Below are positions 24,855-36,721 of a DNA stretch of 64,000 bases, one piece after another. How positions within the stretch are numbered: the first letter of the stretch is position 1; every line of letters begins with the position of its first letter. Under the pieces are notes generated by a model, which was not told the origin of the DNA, did no database searches, and saw nothing but the letters and a program-made list of their open reading frames with translations. The stretch spans positions 101,600 to 165,599 of the forward strand of contig JAIQDT010003785.1 in assembly GCA_021521415.1 (NCBI GenBank). The letters are read 5' to 3'. This stretch comes from Bidens hawaiensis (Eukaryota > Streptophyta > Magnoliopsida > Asterales > Asteraceae). The position numbers and the translations under genes were made by a program.

Positions 24855-25495
24855 GTTTAATGGAATGACAAGAACAGTCCCTGGACTTAGAAAAAGAATG
24901 AATTAATTACAATTAAGCCCTTGAACTTTTAAGTAGCAAATAAAATAATAATTTAACATCCTAATGGAAAATGTGCTTAAAAGCTCGACCCCAGCCAGGG
25001 GCTCTGCCCCTTGGACCCTGCTATGGGCTGCCGCCCCTAGACCCCGCTGCCAGGGGCGCTGCCCCCGGACCCCTTTCGTTGTGGGTTATAATTAGACTAG
25101 AAACGCGAGATAAGTAGTGATAGTTGATTGATGCATGTAATTATTATACAGTTAGCCGTGCCCAACTGAAGAAAGGAATAACAATTAACGGTGAACGTAA
25201 CCGACTTCAGGTGAGTTTCTAGCCCCATTCCTTGTTATGTTTTCGGGGCTGTGTGCATACTCGATGTGATTAGTTAATACACTTATCCTAAGTGATAAGT
25301 GTATGCCATATATGTATTATGTTAAATGTATGAATGATTTCTTGTCGGTACATGAACGATCTTCAGAATTGCATGTACAGTCATGAAATGGTTGATGTTA
25401 TATGTATGATGTAAGATGAAGAATGAATGATGTATGTATGTGCGAAACTTACGATTATGTATATAGAAAAGTATGTCACAAAGGTATGTAAGAAA

Positions 25496-25690
25496 GGGTA
25501 CCGAACCCTAATAATATCCGAGGATGGAGGGTACCGGACCCTAATAATATCCGAGGATGGAGGGTACCGGACCCTAATAATATCCGAGGATGGAGGGTAC
25601 CGGACCCTAATAATATCCGAGGATGAAGGGTGACCTGACCCTAATAATATCCGAGGATGGAGGGTACCGGAACCTAATAATTTCCGAGGT
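25496..25690 (+). repeat. 33-bp tandem array, six units, in the 5' LTR of C
   Basis: The unit contains GGGTACCGGACCCTAATAAT followed by ATCCGAGGATG. Six units are present here, but only four in the 3' LTR of the same element (about 32746-32878). A diverged array of similar period occurs in the solo LTR (42215-42420). The 33-bp period keeps an accidental reading frame open, which should not be taken for a gene. Confidence 0.9.
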
Positions 25691-26131
25691 ATGTAGGGCG
25701 AATGCTCTTTATAACGTAAGGTTAGTTATGATTGTGTATGATGAATGATGGACAGGTTAAGTATGTAATGCGTACCTTCGGTCACGTATATGTGTATGTA
25801 AAGTAAGTTATGTGATTAACTAGAACTCACTCAGCGTAGCTGACTTTTAGTATGCACGCAGGCAAGTAGGTTGAGGCAGCTCACGTGATTGAAGACACAT
25901 GGCATGGAATTGAAGATACTGGCATCTCGAAGAAAATGCTATGATGTTTTCAAAGACCATGTTTTATGTTCAAATAAATTTGAATGTTGTTAAGACAAGA
26001 TTTGACAGTTTTGTAATATGTTATGGTTGAAGTTATATTCCGCGTAAAGTTTTAATTAACTCTGATATTTAGAACTGCGTTTATGTGTAAATCCAACACC
26101 AAAGTAGGGCTACCGGTGACGGGGCCTTACA

Positions 26132-26146
26132 AGTTGGTATCAGAGC
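26132..26146 (+). other. Primer binding site of element C (initiator Met tRNA type)
   Basis: The sequence agtTGGTATCAGAGC directly follows the LTR end and matches the usual 12-nt site complementary to plant initiator methionine tRNA exactly. Confidence 0.92.
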
Positions 26147-26532
26147 AAAGTTCGAGAGATTTATGCTTCCTACATGCTTAGAGTCGAACAGAGAATGGGA
26201 TTTAAGTAAGAAAGAAAGAAGATGCTAGTTCAAGATAGCCATGTGTCACTCAAGCTAGCTCAGTAATGGTAAAGTGTATGGTTAAATATGTATGTTAATG
26301 TTAGCTTGATTGCTAAAGAAAGGATATGTGAATGTTAGGGATATGATTATTTGATTGATTAACTGTTTAGGATAGAACCAACACAAATAGACTCATAAGG
26401 GAAAGTGTATAGGACACGGAAAGTAACGTGATCAGCTAATCACAATTGGCCACTGTTATTACCTGTTAGCCTTACTATCCTTGTACTAAATGGTTCCTTA
26501 AGTGATGACGTTTGTGTTTTCCCTTTTAGATT

Positions 26533-28248
26533 ATGATGGCTGGAATGGGAGGCGATGTAGGAGCTGGAGTAATTGCGAGAACTGAGGGCCCCACTAGACG
26601 TCGTGGCAGGCCTCGTCGTGCCCAACAACCTTCGGTTGAGACCGCTTCCAACACCGGAGATAAAGGAAGCGCAGCTAGAAGAGACCCAAACAACAATAAA
26701 AAGGGTTCATCTAGATCCCTTAATCCAAGCAGCTATTGTCCAAGCAGTAGCCACTGCTGTAAAGAACATGAATCCGGAGAGGTCTGCTGGAGACCATGAA
26801 AGAACTGCTGAAAGGGTGGAGGGGGATGGTAGGAAAGATGATGAAGGAGAAAGGGAGGCTTCGAGCGTGGTGAGGTCTGTGGAGGCTGATGATAGAAAGA
26901 GGGGCCGAGGTGGTTGCAACTATAAGTCCTTCAAGGGTTGTGACCCACCGAAACTGACTGGTTTGGGAGACGCAATCGCTGCTCTTCAATGGATAACCGC
27001 CATGGATAAAATTATCCGCATTAGAGAGTGTCATCCCGATCAAGCTGTCGGTTATGCCAGCCAATCGTTTGAAGAAGAGGCGATGTACTGGTGGGAGTCG
27101 GTTGAGCAGATGAAGAGTCGGAAGGAGATTAAGGCTATGAGGTGGGATGATCTGAAGGAGCTGGTTATGAAGAAATTCTGTGCTGGCGCCGAGGTTGAAA
27201 GGGCGGAGATGAAGTTCCTGAACTTGAAAGCTGGGACGATGAAACATCGTGAGTACACCACAGAGTTCAACCGAATGTCTAGGTTGGTACCCGATATGGT
27301 CAACACTGAGGCTAAGAGGATCAAGTGTTATGTGAGGGGATTTCCGCAGAGAATCCGCACGCTAGTCAGGACGAGTAAAACTGCTACCTTTGACTATGCT
27401 GTCGAGCTCGCAGAGGTGGTTTATGCAGACCTGGCTGCGGATGATATTGTGGTGGAAGAAGAGAAGAAAGATAAGAAGTGGGTCAATGACAAACGTCCCG
27501 TACTCAGTTATGGAACTCTAAGAACAAGAAGCAGAAAGTGTGGGAGAGAAAGACATGTAAGACGTGTGGGAAGGTGCACGGTGGTGAGTGCAAGTGGGGT
27601 ACTGGTTCGGATGTGTGTCACAAATGTGGAAAAGCTCATGGTGGAGAGTGTAGGCTTGGGACGAATTTCTGTTATAAGTGTGGGAAGGTGGGGCACTATG
27701 CCAATGATTGTGATGCAAAGCCCGCATGCTATAAGTGTGGTAAGACGGGTCATATGGAAAGGGAGTGTACTGATGGTGGAGCTGGAGGTAGTGGAAAGAA
27801 GGATGCTGACCAAGCTAGGACAAGGACTAGAGCCTACATGCTGACTCAGGAACAGGCTAAACAGATTCCGGACGTTGTGACTGGTATGTTTTTAGTAAAC
27901 GGTATTTCTGCTTCAGTATTATTTGATTCGGGTGCAAATAGAAGTTTCGTAGCTACACCGTTTTGTAAATTAGCTAAAATGAAATGTTGCCGAGTGTCTG
28001 AAACCTTTATAGTAGAAACCTCTAGTGACACTTCGGTTAAAATAATGAAAATGGTTAAGGACTGTACGATAGAATTAGAGGGACATGAGTTCCCTGTTAC
28101 CTTGTATGTTATGACCTTAGAAGGGTTCGATGTGGTTTTGGGAATGGATTGGTTGTCTGAGTATGAAGCTCAGATAATGTGTAAGAGTAGGATAATAAGG
28201 TTAAAATCCTTGGATGGTAGCACGGTAACGGTTTATGGTGATAAGTAA
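26533..28248 (+). pseudogene. gag: Chromovirus Gag with knuckles, and protease (element C)
   Basis: The likely start is ATG 26533 (Arg-rich, TRRRGRPRR). A frame change near 26700 leads into the capsid domain (ALQWITAMDKIIRI, EEAMYWWESVE, FNRMSRLVPDM). Another near 27530 leads into the nucleocapsid. That part has two short knuckle-like strings with a CxxCxxxHxGEC pattern (CKTCGKVHGGEC, CHKCGKAHGGEC) before two standard CCHC knuckles (CYKCGKVGHYANDC, CYKCGKTGHMEREC). The protease follows with LFDSGANRSF near 27922 and VVLGMDWL near 28135. An in-frame TAA at 28246 interrupts the passage into RT. Confidence 0.9.
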
Positions 28249-28254
28249 AGTTCT

Positions 28255-31114
28255 GGGCTTAACGTCATTTCGATGATAAAAGCCGAGGGTTTGTTAAGGC
28301 GAGGGTGCGGTGCCTACCTGGCGTATGTTGTCAACGCTACGGCCGAGACGAAAGAAATGAAAGATGTTCCTATCGTGCGTGACTACCCAGAAGTATTCCC
28401 TGAGGATCTTCCGGGGTTACCACCGGAGCGAGAGATAGAATTCCAGATAGATTTAGTACCAGGAGCCCAGCTCGTCGCGAAAGCACCTTACCGTTTAGCG
28501 TCGTCCGAATGAAAGAGCTGATGTCCCAACTGCAAGAATTCCTCGACAAGGGTTTTATTAGACCCAGTGTTTCCCCGTGGGGCGCACCGGTGTTTTTTGT
28601 CAAGAAGAAGGATGGAAGTATGAGAATGTACATAGACTATCGCGAGTTGAATAAGCTTACAGTAAAGAATAGATATCCTTTGCCAAGGATTGACGATCTG
28701 TTCGACCAACTGCAAGGTTCAAGTTGGTTCTCACGAATAGATATTAGATCAGTCTATCATCAGTTGAAGGTGAAGGAGGCAGACATCCCTAAGACAACGT
28801 TCCGAACGCGGTATGGACACTACGAGTTCCTCGTGATGTCATTCGGTCTAAAAAATGCTCCTGCAACATTTATGGACATAATGAATAGGGTGTGTCGGCC
28901 AATGTTGGATAAGTCAGTTATCGTCTTCATCGACGATATATTGATTTATTCTAGGAGCGAGTGTGATCATGATGAGCATTTGAAAGAGGTATTGGAGACT
29001 CTGAAGAAAGAGAAGTTGTATGCTTAGTTTTCGAAATGTGCGTTCTGGTTGCGAGAAGTGCAATTTCTAGGTCACGTGATTAATCCTGAAGGGATTACCG
29101 TTGACCCAGCTAAGATTGAATCAATAACAAATTGGAAGACTCCACAGAACCCAACTGATATACGAAGCTTCCTAGGGTTAGCTGGCTACTATGAGGCTTC
29201 TCCAAGATAGCCGCACCGTTAACCGGTATGACCCGAAAGTTAATAGTATTTAGTTGGGGTAAGATTCAAGAAGAGGCTTTTCATGAGTTGAAGAAGAGAC
29301 TCACGCAAACTCCAATCCTTGCTTTATCCGATGGTGACGAGGATTTGGTTGTTTGTACTGATGCTTCGCATCGTGGGTTAGGTTGCGTTTTGATGCAACG
29401 AGGAAAGGTGATAGCTTACGTGTCTAGACAGTTGAAAGTCCATGAGAGTACTTATCCGACACATGATTTAGAGCTAGCAGCAGTAGTGCATGCCTTAAAG
29501 ATATGGAGGCATTACTTGTATGGTACTAAGTGTACTATCTACACGGATCATAAGAGTTTAAGGTACTTCTTCGAGCATAAAGAGCTAAACATGAGACAGA
29601 GGAGATGGTTAGAATTGATAAACGATTACGACTGCGGTATTAAGTACTACCCTGGTAAAGCTAACGTGGTCGCTGATGCGATAAGCCGTAAGAACGAGGA
29701 AGTCATTGCAACAGTGAAGTCATACCAGTTGATTATGAATTCAAGTCTATTTGATGAAATCATCAAAGTACAGTCTGAAGTGTTGGTAGATGAAGGGCTA
29801 GTGAAGAAAGAAAGGATTTTCGGTCAGAAAGATGAGTTGATAGAAAACACTCATGGTGTTAAGACTAATTTTGACTGTATGTGGATTCCACGCCATAGAG
29901 ATCTCAGAGGTTGAATCTTAGATGAAGCTCATAAGTCAAGATATTCGATTCACCCAGGAGCTACAAAGACGTACCAAGATTTGAAAAGAGACTATTAGTG
30001 GCCAGGAATGAAGAATGACGTAGTAGATTATGTTAGTAAGTGCTTAACTTGCTTGCAAGTCATGGAAGAACACCAGAAACCTTATGGAAATATGCAGCCT
30101 CTAGAGATACCAGAATGGAAATGGGAACACATCACCATGGATTTCATAACTAAGCTACCTCGTACAGCTAAGCATCATGATACCATCTGGGTGATAGTGG
30201 ACCGTTTGACCAAAAGTGCTTACTTTCTGCCCATACGAGAGGCCTTCTCGTTAGAAACGTTAGCAAATTTGTTCATAAAAGAGGTTGTGGCCAAGCATGG
30301 AGTGCCGTTATCGATCGTGTCTGATAGAGATACTCGATTCACTTCGAGATTTCAAACCGATGGATAGTCTGAAAGGACGATCCAAACCCTTGAGGATATG
30401 CTACGTGCTTGTGTTTTAGACTTTGGAGGAAGTTGGGATAATCATCTGCATCTAGCATAGTTCTCCTACAACAACAGCTACCATTCAAGTATTCGTATGC
30501 CACCATTTGAGATGCTCTACGGTAGACGATGTAGGACCCCGGTGTGTTGGGGAGAGATTGGTCCGAAAGAGATGGGAAGCCTAGAAGTTGTGCAAGAAAC
30601 CTCTTCGAAGTTTGATCAGATCAAGGGAAGAATGAAAGCGGCTCAAGACAGACATAAGTCGTATGCTGATAAGCTGCGACGACCTATTGAGTTTAACGTT
30701 GGTGACAATGTGATGCTCAAGGTCTCTCCTTGGAAAGGAATTATCCGTTTTAGAAAAAGGGGGAAGTTGAGTCCAAGGTACATTGGACCATTCAAGATTT
30801 TAGAGCGAGTAGGTGAAGTGGCTTACAAGTTAGAGTTGCCAGAAGAGTTAGAAGGAATTCACTCAACCTTCCATGTTTCTCACCTAAGGAAATGCCTAGC
30901 TGATGACATGTCTCATGTGCCATTAATGGACATTGAGGTTGATGACCATTTGAACTATATTGAACAACCGATCGAGATAGTTGACCGCAAGGAGAAGCAA
31001 CTTCGTCACAAGGTTATACCTTTAGTGAAAGTGATATGGAAACATCGCAAGAGTTCAAATCCAACTTGGGAAGTTGAAGAAGAGATGCGCAAGTTTTATC
31101 CAGAATTGTTTTAG
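28255..31114 (+). pseudogene. pol: Chromovirus RT, RNase H, integrase and chromo-type C-terminus (element C)
   Basis: A one-base loss near 28509 separates [11 protein letters not shown] from the RT. RT has [21 protein letters not shown] and the catalytic FIDDILIYS near 28928. It stops at 29025, and a small deletion near 29195 removes the YRRFI region. RNase H reads [15 protein letters not shown] and [11 protein letters not shown]. Integrase has stops at 29912 and 29995 and a deletion near 30352 that removes part of the core between TRFTSRF and the TDG segment, then another stop near 30364. The C-terminus (30497-31114) has the GPFKILERVGEVAYKLELP module and a chromo-type tail ending NPTWEVEEEMRKFYPELF. 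Confidence 0.9.
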
Positions 31115-31146
31115 TAATAGATAGGTTTCGGGGACGAAACCTCTTT

Positions 31147-31160
31147 AAGGAGGGAAGACT
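31147..31160 (+). other. Polypurine tract of element C
   Basis: AAGGAGGGAAGACT lies directly before the TG of the 3' LTR, after the conserved GGGGACGAAACCTC stretch found at this place in Tekay elements. It primes plus-strand synthesis. Confidence 0.88.
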
Positions 31161-33315
31161 TGTGACATCCTACTTTCGGTTATAATAATAATGTAAATTT
31201 CGTCTATTTTATAGTGGGTTGTTATCGGTTTAGGTAAAGAGAATATGAGTTGGGCTAGTGTTGGGTAAATGGGTATGGGTTATGGACTTGGGTTATGAAA
31301 GAAAGAAGGAGAGTCCATGGGCTTGAGCCCATGATCCCTAAATATATAAACCTTTAATCTTCATTTAATCCTCATTCACACATATACCATACACCATCCA
31401 AAACACACACTTAAGCTTTCTCTCTAGTTCTCCCCTTCTCTAGCCGAAACCAAGAAAGAATCCGAGCACCGACCCGAGGTAATGGTAGTTTAATACTGTA
31501 TAAGCTTAACCCGTTAGATATAGTCACGAAACGACGAGCCGACACCGTTAAACCGTTTAAGTCACAAGATCAGGGTGGAATCGGGTATAAACCGAACCTA
31601 TGATGATCTTAGGGGTCACCCAACCTCAGATCTGAATCGAACGAGACGAAAAACGGTGAAAAACAAGTTAAAACTCGTTTTTTATACGTGTTCGCGATTT
31701 TCTGGCGGCTTTCCAGCGGCCGCGCCAGAAAGGCGGCGCCGGAAAAGTTAATACGAGGTAAGGGTGTCAGGGAATGTTCCCTGACATTCTGACCTAACCC
31801 TAGTTCGTCAGTGAGCGTAACGAATTAGCGAGTAATTCGTGTGTTGATTCGCCAAGGAAAGATTAACGAACTAGCTTTAGTTTGTATCCAATTCGTTAAT
31901 AGAAAAAGGATAACGAATTACCTTTGATTCATTATAGTCATTCGCTAACAAAGATAACGAATTAGAAGGTCCAATTCGTTATATGGACTGGTTCGCTATG
32001 AAACTGATTCGTTAAGGAGTCCAGTTCGTTAAAGGGTTCAATTCGCTACATGGACCAGTTCGCTAAGATAAGCCAATTCATTATGAACCAGTAACGAATT
32101 AGAAGTTTAATGGAATGACAAGAACAGTCCCTGGACTTAGAAAAAGAATGAATTAATTACAATTAAGCCCTTGAACTTTTAAGTAGCAAATTAAATAATA
32201 ATTTAAAATCCTAATGGAAAATGTGTTTAAAAGCTCGACCCCAGCCAGGGGCTCTGCCCCTTGGACCCTGCTATGGGCTGCCGCCCCTAGACCCCGCTGC
32301 CAGGGGCGCTGCCCCCAGACCCCCGTTCGTTGTGGGTTATAATTAGACTAGAAACGTGAGATAAGTAGTGATAGTTGATTGATGCATGTAATTATTATAC
32401 AGTTAGCCGTGCCCTACTAAAGAAAGGAATAACAATTAACGGTGAACGTAACTAACTTCAGGTGAGTTTCTAGCCCCATTCCTTGTTATGTTTTCGGGGC
32501 TGTGCGCATACTCGATGTGATTAGTTAATACACTTATCCTAAGTGATAAGTGTATGCCATATATGTATTATGTGAAATGTATGAATGATTTCTTGTCGGT
32601 ACATGAACGATCTTCGGAATTGCATGTACTGTCAGGAAATGGTTGATGTTATATGTATGATGTAAGATGAAGAATGAATGATGTATGTATGTGCGAAACT
32701 TACGATTATGTATATAGAAAAGTATGTCATAAAGGTATGGAAGAAAGGGTACCGGACCCTAATAATATCCGAGGATGGAGGGTACCGGACCCTAATAATA
32801 TCTGAGGATGGAAGGTGACCAGACCCTAATAATATCCGAGGATGGAGGGTACCGGACCCTAATAATATCCGAGGTATGTATGGCGAATGCTCTTTATAAC
32901 GTAAGGTTAGTTATGATTGTGTATGATGAATGATGGACAGGTTAAGTATGTAATGCGTACCTTCGGTCACGTATATGTGTATGTAAAGTAAGTTATGTGA
33001 TTAACTAGAACTCACTTAGCGTAGCTGACTTTTAGTATGCGCACAGGAAAGTAGGTTGAGGCAGCTCGCGTGATTGAAGACACATGGCATGGAATTGAAG
33101 ATACTGGCATCTCGAAGAAAAAGCTATGATGTTTTCAAAGACTATGTTTTATGTTTAATAAATTTGAATGTTTTTAAGACAAGATTTGACAGTTTTGTAA
33201 TATGTTATGGTTGAAGTTATATTCCGCGTAAAGTTTTAATTAACTCTGATATTTAGAACTGCGTTTATGAGTAAATCCAAAACCATAGTAGGGCTACCGG
33301 TGACGGGGCCTTACA
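31161..33315 (+). mobile_element. 3' LTR of element C
   Basis: This 2155-bp LTR is uninterrupted and aligns with the split 5' copy. It has the TATA box near 31340, eight TTCGTTA/TAACGAA words (31862-32098), about four 33-bp tandem units (32746-32878), and the end CCTTACA followed by the TTACA target duplication. Compared with the 5' copy it has an extra segment of about 30 bp near 31665-31690. Confidence 0.93.
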
Positions 33316-33458
33316 TTACAGAAAACAACTTTCTTGTCCCCTCCAAGCCAACAAATCAATCAAACATTAACTTCTTCTTTCTTTCTTTATTTCCGATCGG
33401 GAATTTTAGAGCTGCCATGGTGCTTACTTGCTTAGGGTTTTTTTCTTGTTATAATTAA
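33316..33458 (-). other. Flank of element C, probable continuation of the element B LTR
   Basis: This short stretch begins with the target duplication TTACA and should join directly to 20832 in the ancestral sequence. It is pyrimidine-rich and has no ORF. It ends at a Helitron 3' terminus. Confidence 0.45.
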
Positions 33459-33490
33459 CTAGACGGGTGCCCGCGTGATGCAGCGGGTGC
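33459..33490 (-). mobile_element. Helitron 3' terminus 1
   Basis: On the minus strand a hairpin with stem CCCGC/GCGGG (33470-33487) is followed by a short spacer and CTAG at 33462-33459, with T as the next base. A GC-rich hairpin a few bases before CTRR, inserted between A and T, is the Helitron 3' end. The body would extend to the right; its TC 5' end was not identified. Confidence 0.6.
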
Positions 33491-33515
33491 TTGAACCTGT
33501 TAATCATGTAACAAA

Positions 33516-34180
33516 TATAAGTGTTTATGGTTCGATTAAAACCTTGAAATCTTTTAAACCGGTTATTCGTTTGACTTCTTTTTTTTTCGGTTTGTTGATC
33601 GGTTTCAAAAATTTCAAAACGTAGTGAACGGTTGGTTCGCGGTTAATACTGGAAACCGGCCATATGAAACCATACCAGACTGTAAATATTGAATGCATTT
33701 TAATGATGTTTATTATTAATTATTAGATATGTTGTGTAATATATATTAGATATAGTTAAAATTTAATTGAACATAATCTTTTTATTACAATTAACTTGGC
33801 TATACAACTTCAAACTAACCTAATTACAGTATGATTCATTTTGTGATCTTTGTTGTTATTATTTCACGTCATATATCTTCCCTTAATATTTACCATTTGT
33901 GTGGCTAAAATTATCATTTTTTATTTATGATCCTCTCAAATATCATATTATGTTGGTGTTTAGTTAAAATTGATGGTACATTTAAATTAATAATTATTTT
34001 AAACTAAATATATTATTAAAGTTTAAACTATGAAACCAAACTGGAACCAGGCCGTTAGTAACGATTCGGTTTCAACTTTCAATGATTGAGTTTGGTTTTG
34101 GACGACAAAAAATTCAATATTAACGGTTGGATTCACAAGTTTAACTTAAAAACCATCAAAATCGACACTGAACACCCCTA
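33516..34180. mobile_element. hAT-type MITE, family 1, copy a
   Basis: The right end reads CTGAACACCCCTA and the left end is a decayed version of TAGGGGTGTTCATGG (TATAAGTGTTTATGG). Inside the ends are ACCGGTT/GAACGGTT-type words. Flanking octamers TGTAACAA and CGTAACAT agree at 6 of 8 positions. It has the same internal words and ends as 49008-49638. No transposase. Confidence 0.65.
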
Positions 34181-34479
34181 CGTAACATATTAATTTATTT
34201 AAAATGAAAAAAAATTATAACAATATCATATCCAAAGTAAAGAGAATAAAATGCTCGTTTTTATGGTGTAATTTTTTTTATCAAAATATTAACGTTTGAA
34301 AAGGCCATAGTCGTTTAAAAATCATGGGTGGAAAGTTAGTTTACAACTTAAATTAAAAACATAATGTGGTTAAAGATGAGGGGCCAAACTTGTAAGTTGA
34401 ATGAATTGTGTTTAAAAGGCAAGTTTACCCTTACTAACATATGTACCTCATGTTTTAAGTGTTGTAAATTACTTAAAAA

Positions 34480-34510
34480 CTAGTTATTTGGACCCCCGCG
34501 TTGCGGGGGG
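34480..34510 (-). mobile_element. Helitron 3' terminus 2
   Basis: On the minus strand a strong hairpin (CCCCCGCAACGCGGGGG, 34493-34509) is followed by nine bases and CTAG (34483-34480), then T. This is a textbook Helitron 3' end in the same orientation as terminus 1, about 1 kb away. The body should extend to the right into the next interval. Confidence 0.7.
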
Positions 34511-36159
34511 TTAGGAGTGTCAAAAGTGTCAAACAGTTGTGAGGGTGGGAGGGTCAAAAGTGTCAAACCGTTGCCGGGGGGTGGGGTCAAAAGAGTCGAA
34601 CCATACTAAGACTAATGATGTCAAAAACTTTACTAGGAAATCAATGTTGATTAACTTTTGTTTGTAACATTGGAGATTGTTGAGTTGTGATAAAATTCTA
34701 CTTCTAAATCTAAAACGCAAGTTTAAGTTTTATAAAAACTAACATAACAGTATTTTTGTCAAAACGAAGGCTCGCATAAATTAGACACAATCTACTTCAT
34801 AAAAAACACAACACTTTTTCTATTTTTAAGAGCACCACCAACATTCTATTAAAACAAAAAAATTACAGAACATGTATGGTGGTAAGAGGCTGAAAACACT
34901 TGCATACAAAAATTATGTGCGGGAAATCATGGGATCCTACTATACTCTCCATGAACTCAAGCAGGGCACCCGGTTTTTCTGTTGAAAGGCTAGGCCAGTA
35001 TCCCAGTATTGACCGGGTGGGGGGCCATTATTGGGCTTTCTATAGAGTGATTCTTTATCTTCTTGTATTCTGTAGAAGCAGAATGACCGAACAGACCAAA
35101 AACAAATCATTATTCTTATCATCGTTATTAAATTACCCAATGATTAATTATTAAATCAAGGAATTAGTATAATCTTATAAAAACATATAACTTTTCAACT
35201 ATAAAACCCCACACACCCTATACATGTCCTCACAAAACCATCACTCATAGCCCATATTAATATATTATTGAGCAAATGTACCATTTAAGTCTATTTATGA
35301 GTATGCACTCGTTGTTGTAGGTGCAAAAGTTTTATTAAAAGAAAAAATAAATATGATTTGACAGCCTATATTAACACCCGAACTGACCCAAACCAAAATG
35401 ATCATTTATTAGAATGACCCTTTGAGCCGAACCCATTTTGTCAAAACTCATACTGACCAGAACGAAAAAGATCATTCTTTTAGAACGACCAGTTTTGACT
35501 CAAACCCATCTCGACCCGTACCTACAGTTTACAACTATTCTTATCATTTTGAATTCAAAACACACCTGCAAATGACTTGCATCGTCTTCACGGGCAAAAC
35601 CTAGAACACTCGTCAATTCAAGAATCCTCTTCGGTACCGTATCTGAAAAAAATACACAACATAACCACATTAATTTATTTAAATTCTAACAAAAACTAAC
35701 ACACCCCAACTTTTAAAAGAACAAATACTATCAGTACCTAGTTGGTTAACAACACGAACAAACTGCTGATGCAACTCAACAACCATGTGCCCTTTTCGAA
35801 CAGCCCGTCTCAACTTCATCATCACCTCAACTTTTTTTTTTTCTCACTTCATTAGAAATTGGACCGACCTTCATTATCAGCATTTGACCAACCTTTGACA
35901 AACCTAGGGAAAACCAAAAACGGAAGAGAAACAACGAAAAATGAAAGCCCGTTAAGAGATAGAATCACAGACATAAAAGGGCCATGTGATCTTTCGACAT
36001 ATCATGCATCGGTTAAACAACTCAAAGCTGAAAACACACATTATTCATATGACTGTGACAAATAATACAGAATTGAGATTTGAAGATTTAGTGATCATAT
36101 CAAATAAAAAATAAAATGTTAGAACTATGGCTTTACCCCATATATATTCTCATACTCCC

Positions 36160-36240
36160 CTAGGAAGCTGAAAATAATGGGTTGGCCTGGTTAGCAGCTG
36201 CAGCAGCTTGCATAAGTTGAGCAGACACATCACCACCCAT
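36160..36240 (-). pseudogene. Unrecognised Ala-rich C-terminal exon-like fragment
   Basis: The minus strand reads MGGDVSAQLMQAAAAANQAN and ends NPLFSAS with a TAG stop, 26 residues in all. It lies downstream of a plausible 3' splice site (tttgcag at about 36268-36274). The composition is protein-like, but I cannot name the family. It could be chance, or the last exon of a gene fragment picked up by a Helitron. Confidence 0.3.
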
Positions 36241-36641
36241 ATTGAAGTAATTTTTTCATTAAACCTGCAAAACCATTGGAAAAGTTATTAATAACTTGTA
36301 TAAAAATGCTAACAACATTAAATAAATCATAAACTTTTCTGCATATGTATTAATCTATTATCTATGGTTGTTAATATATTGGTTAGTCATTTCATACTTT
36401 CATTATTAAATGCATAAATCACAATTCCTTATGTTCAAAACAAACAAACAAAAAAATAAATAAACTACAAACCCTATTATAGTTGCAATTCATGAATCCA
36501 AAATCAAACAGTGTTTTATGATGAAGCAAACTATTTATTACATTTTTTATTCGACTCGATTTTAATAAACAAATCTGGGAGTCAAATCTTGTTTAAAATC
36601 CTACAGAAATAAGTTAATTAATCAAAGCAATACGGATTTAC

Positions 36642-36721
36642 CTTGTAGAGCTTGTGAATCCCTAGTCACATGTCATCTTGATCATAGATGCCCAAAGCAA
36701 CCTGCATGACCTTGTTTGAAC
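36642..36721 (-). pseudogene. Unrecognised 80-bp exon-like fragment
   Basis: On the minus strand the segment is bounded by tttttactag (acceptor) and gtaaat (donor). One frame reads SNKVMQVALGIYDQDDM, a TGA, then LGIHKLYK. Clean splice borders with a protein-like but interrupted reading suggest a decayed captured exon. The family is not recognised. Confidence 0.3.

Larger units (their letters stand above)
20833..26131 (+). mobile_element. 5' LTR of element C, split by a CACTA fragment
   Basis: LTR sequence occupies 20833-21108 and resumes at 24225-26131, matching the continuous 3' LTR at 31161-33315. A TATA box (aaatatataaacc) lies near 21014-21026. A TTCGTTA/TAACGAA word array is at 24612-24854. 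Six tandem 33-bp units are at 25496-25690. The last bases, CCTTACA, are followed directly by the PBS. Without the insert the length is about 2.18 kb, usual for Tekay. Confidence 0.93.
20833..33315 (+). mobile_element. Tekay/Del-type chromovirus C (Ty3/gypsy), full length with target duplication
   Basis: Both LTRs start TGT(A/G)ACATC and end CCTTACA. The 5 bp before (20828-20832) and after (33316-33320) are both TTACA, a perfect target-site duplication. Between the LTRs are a PBS, gag with knuckles, protease, RT, RNase H, integrase and a chromo-type C-terminus. The two LTRs differ by several percent in the parts I compared by eye, and the coding region has many stops and frame breaks, so insertion was not recent. 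The 5' LTR carries a CACTA fragment of about 3.1 kb that the 3' LTR lacks. Confidence 0.95.

Noticed and set aside
25427..25633. Small ORF with a repeated GYRTLIISEDG unit
   Set aside because: It is the 33-bp tandem array of the 5' LTR of C read in an open frame; the period is a multiple of three, so it stays open by chance.
25496..25690. CRISPR-like regular repeats
   Set aside because: Units are head-to-tail with no unique spacers, lie inside a plant LTR and differ in number from the partner LTR. Not a CRISPR array.
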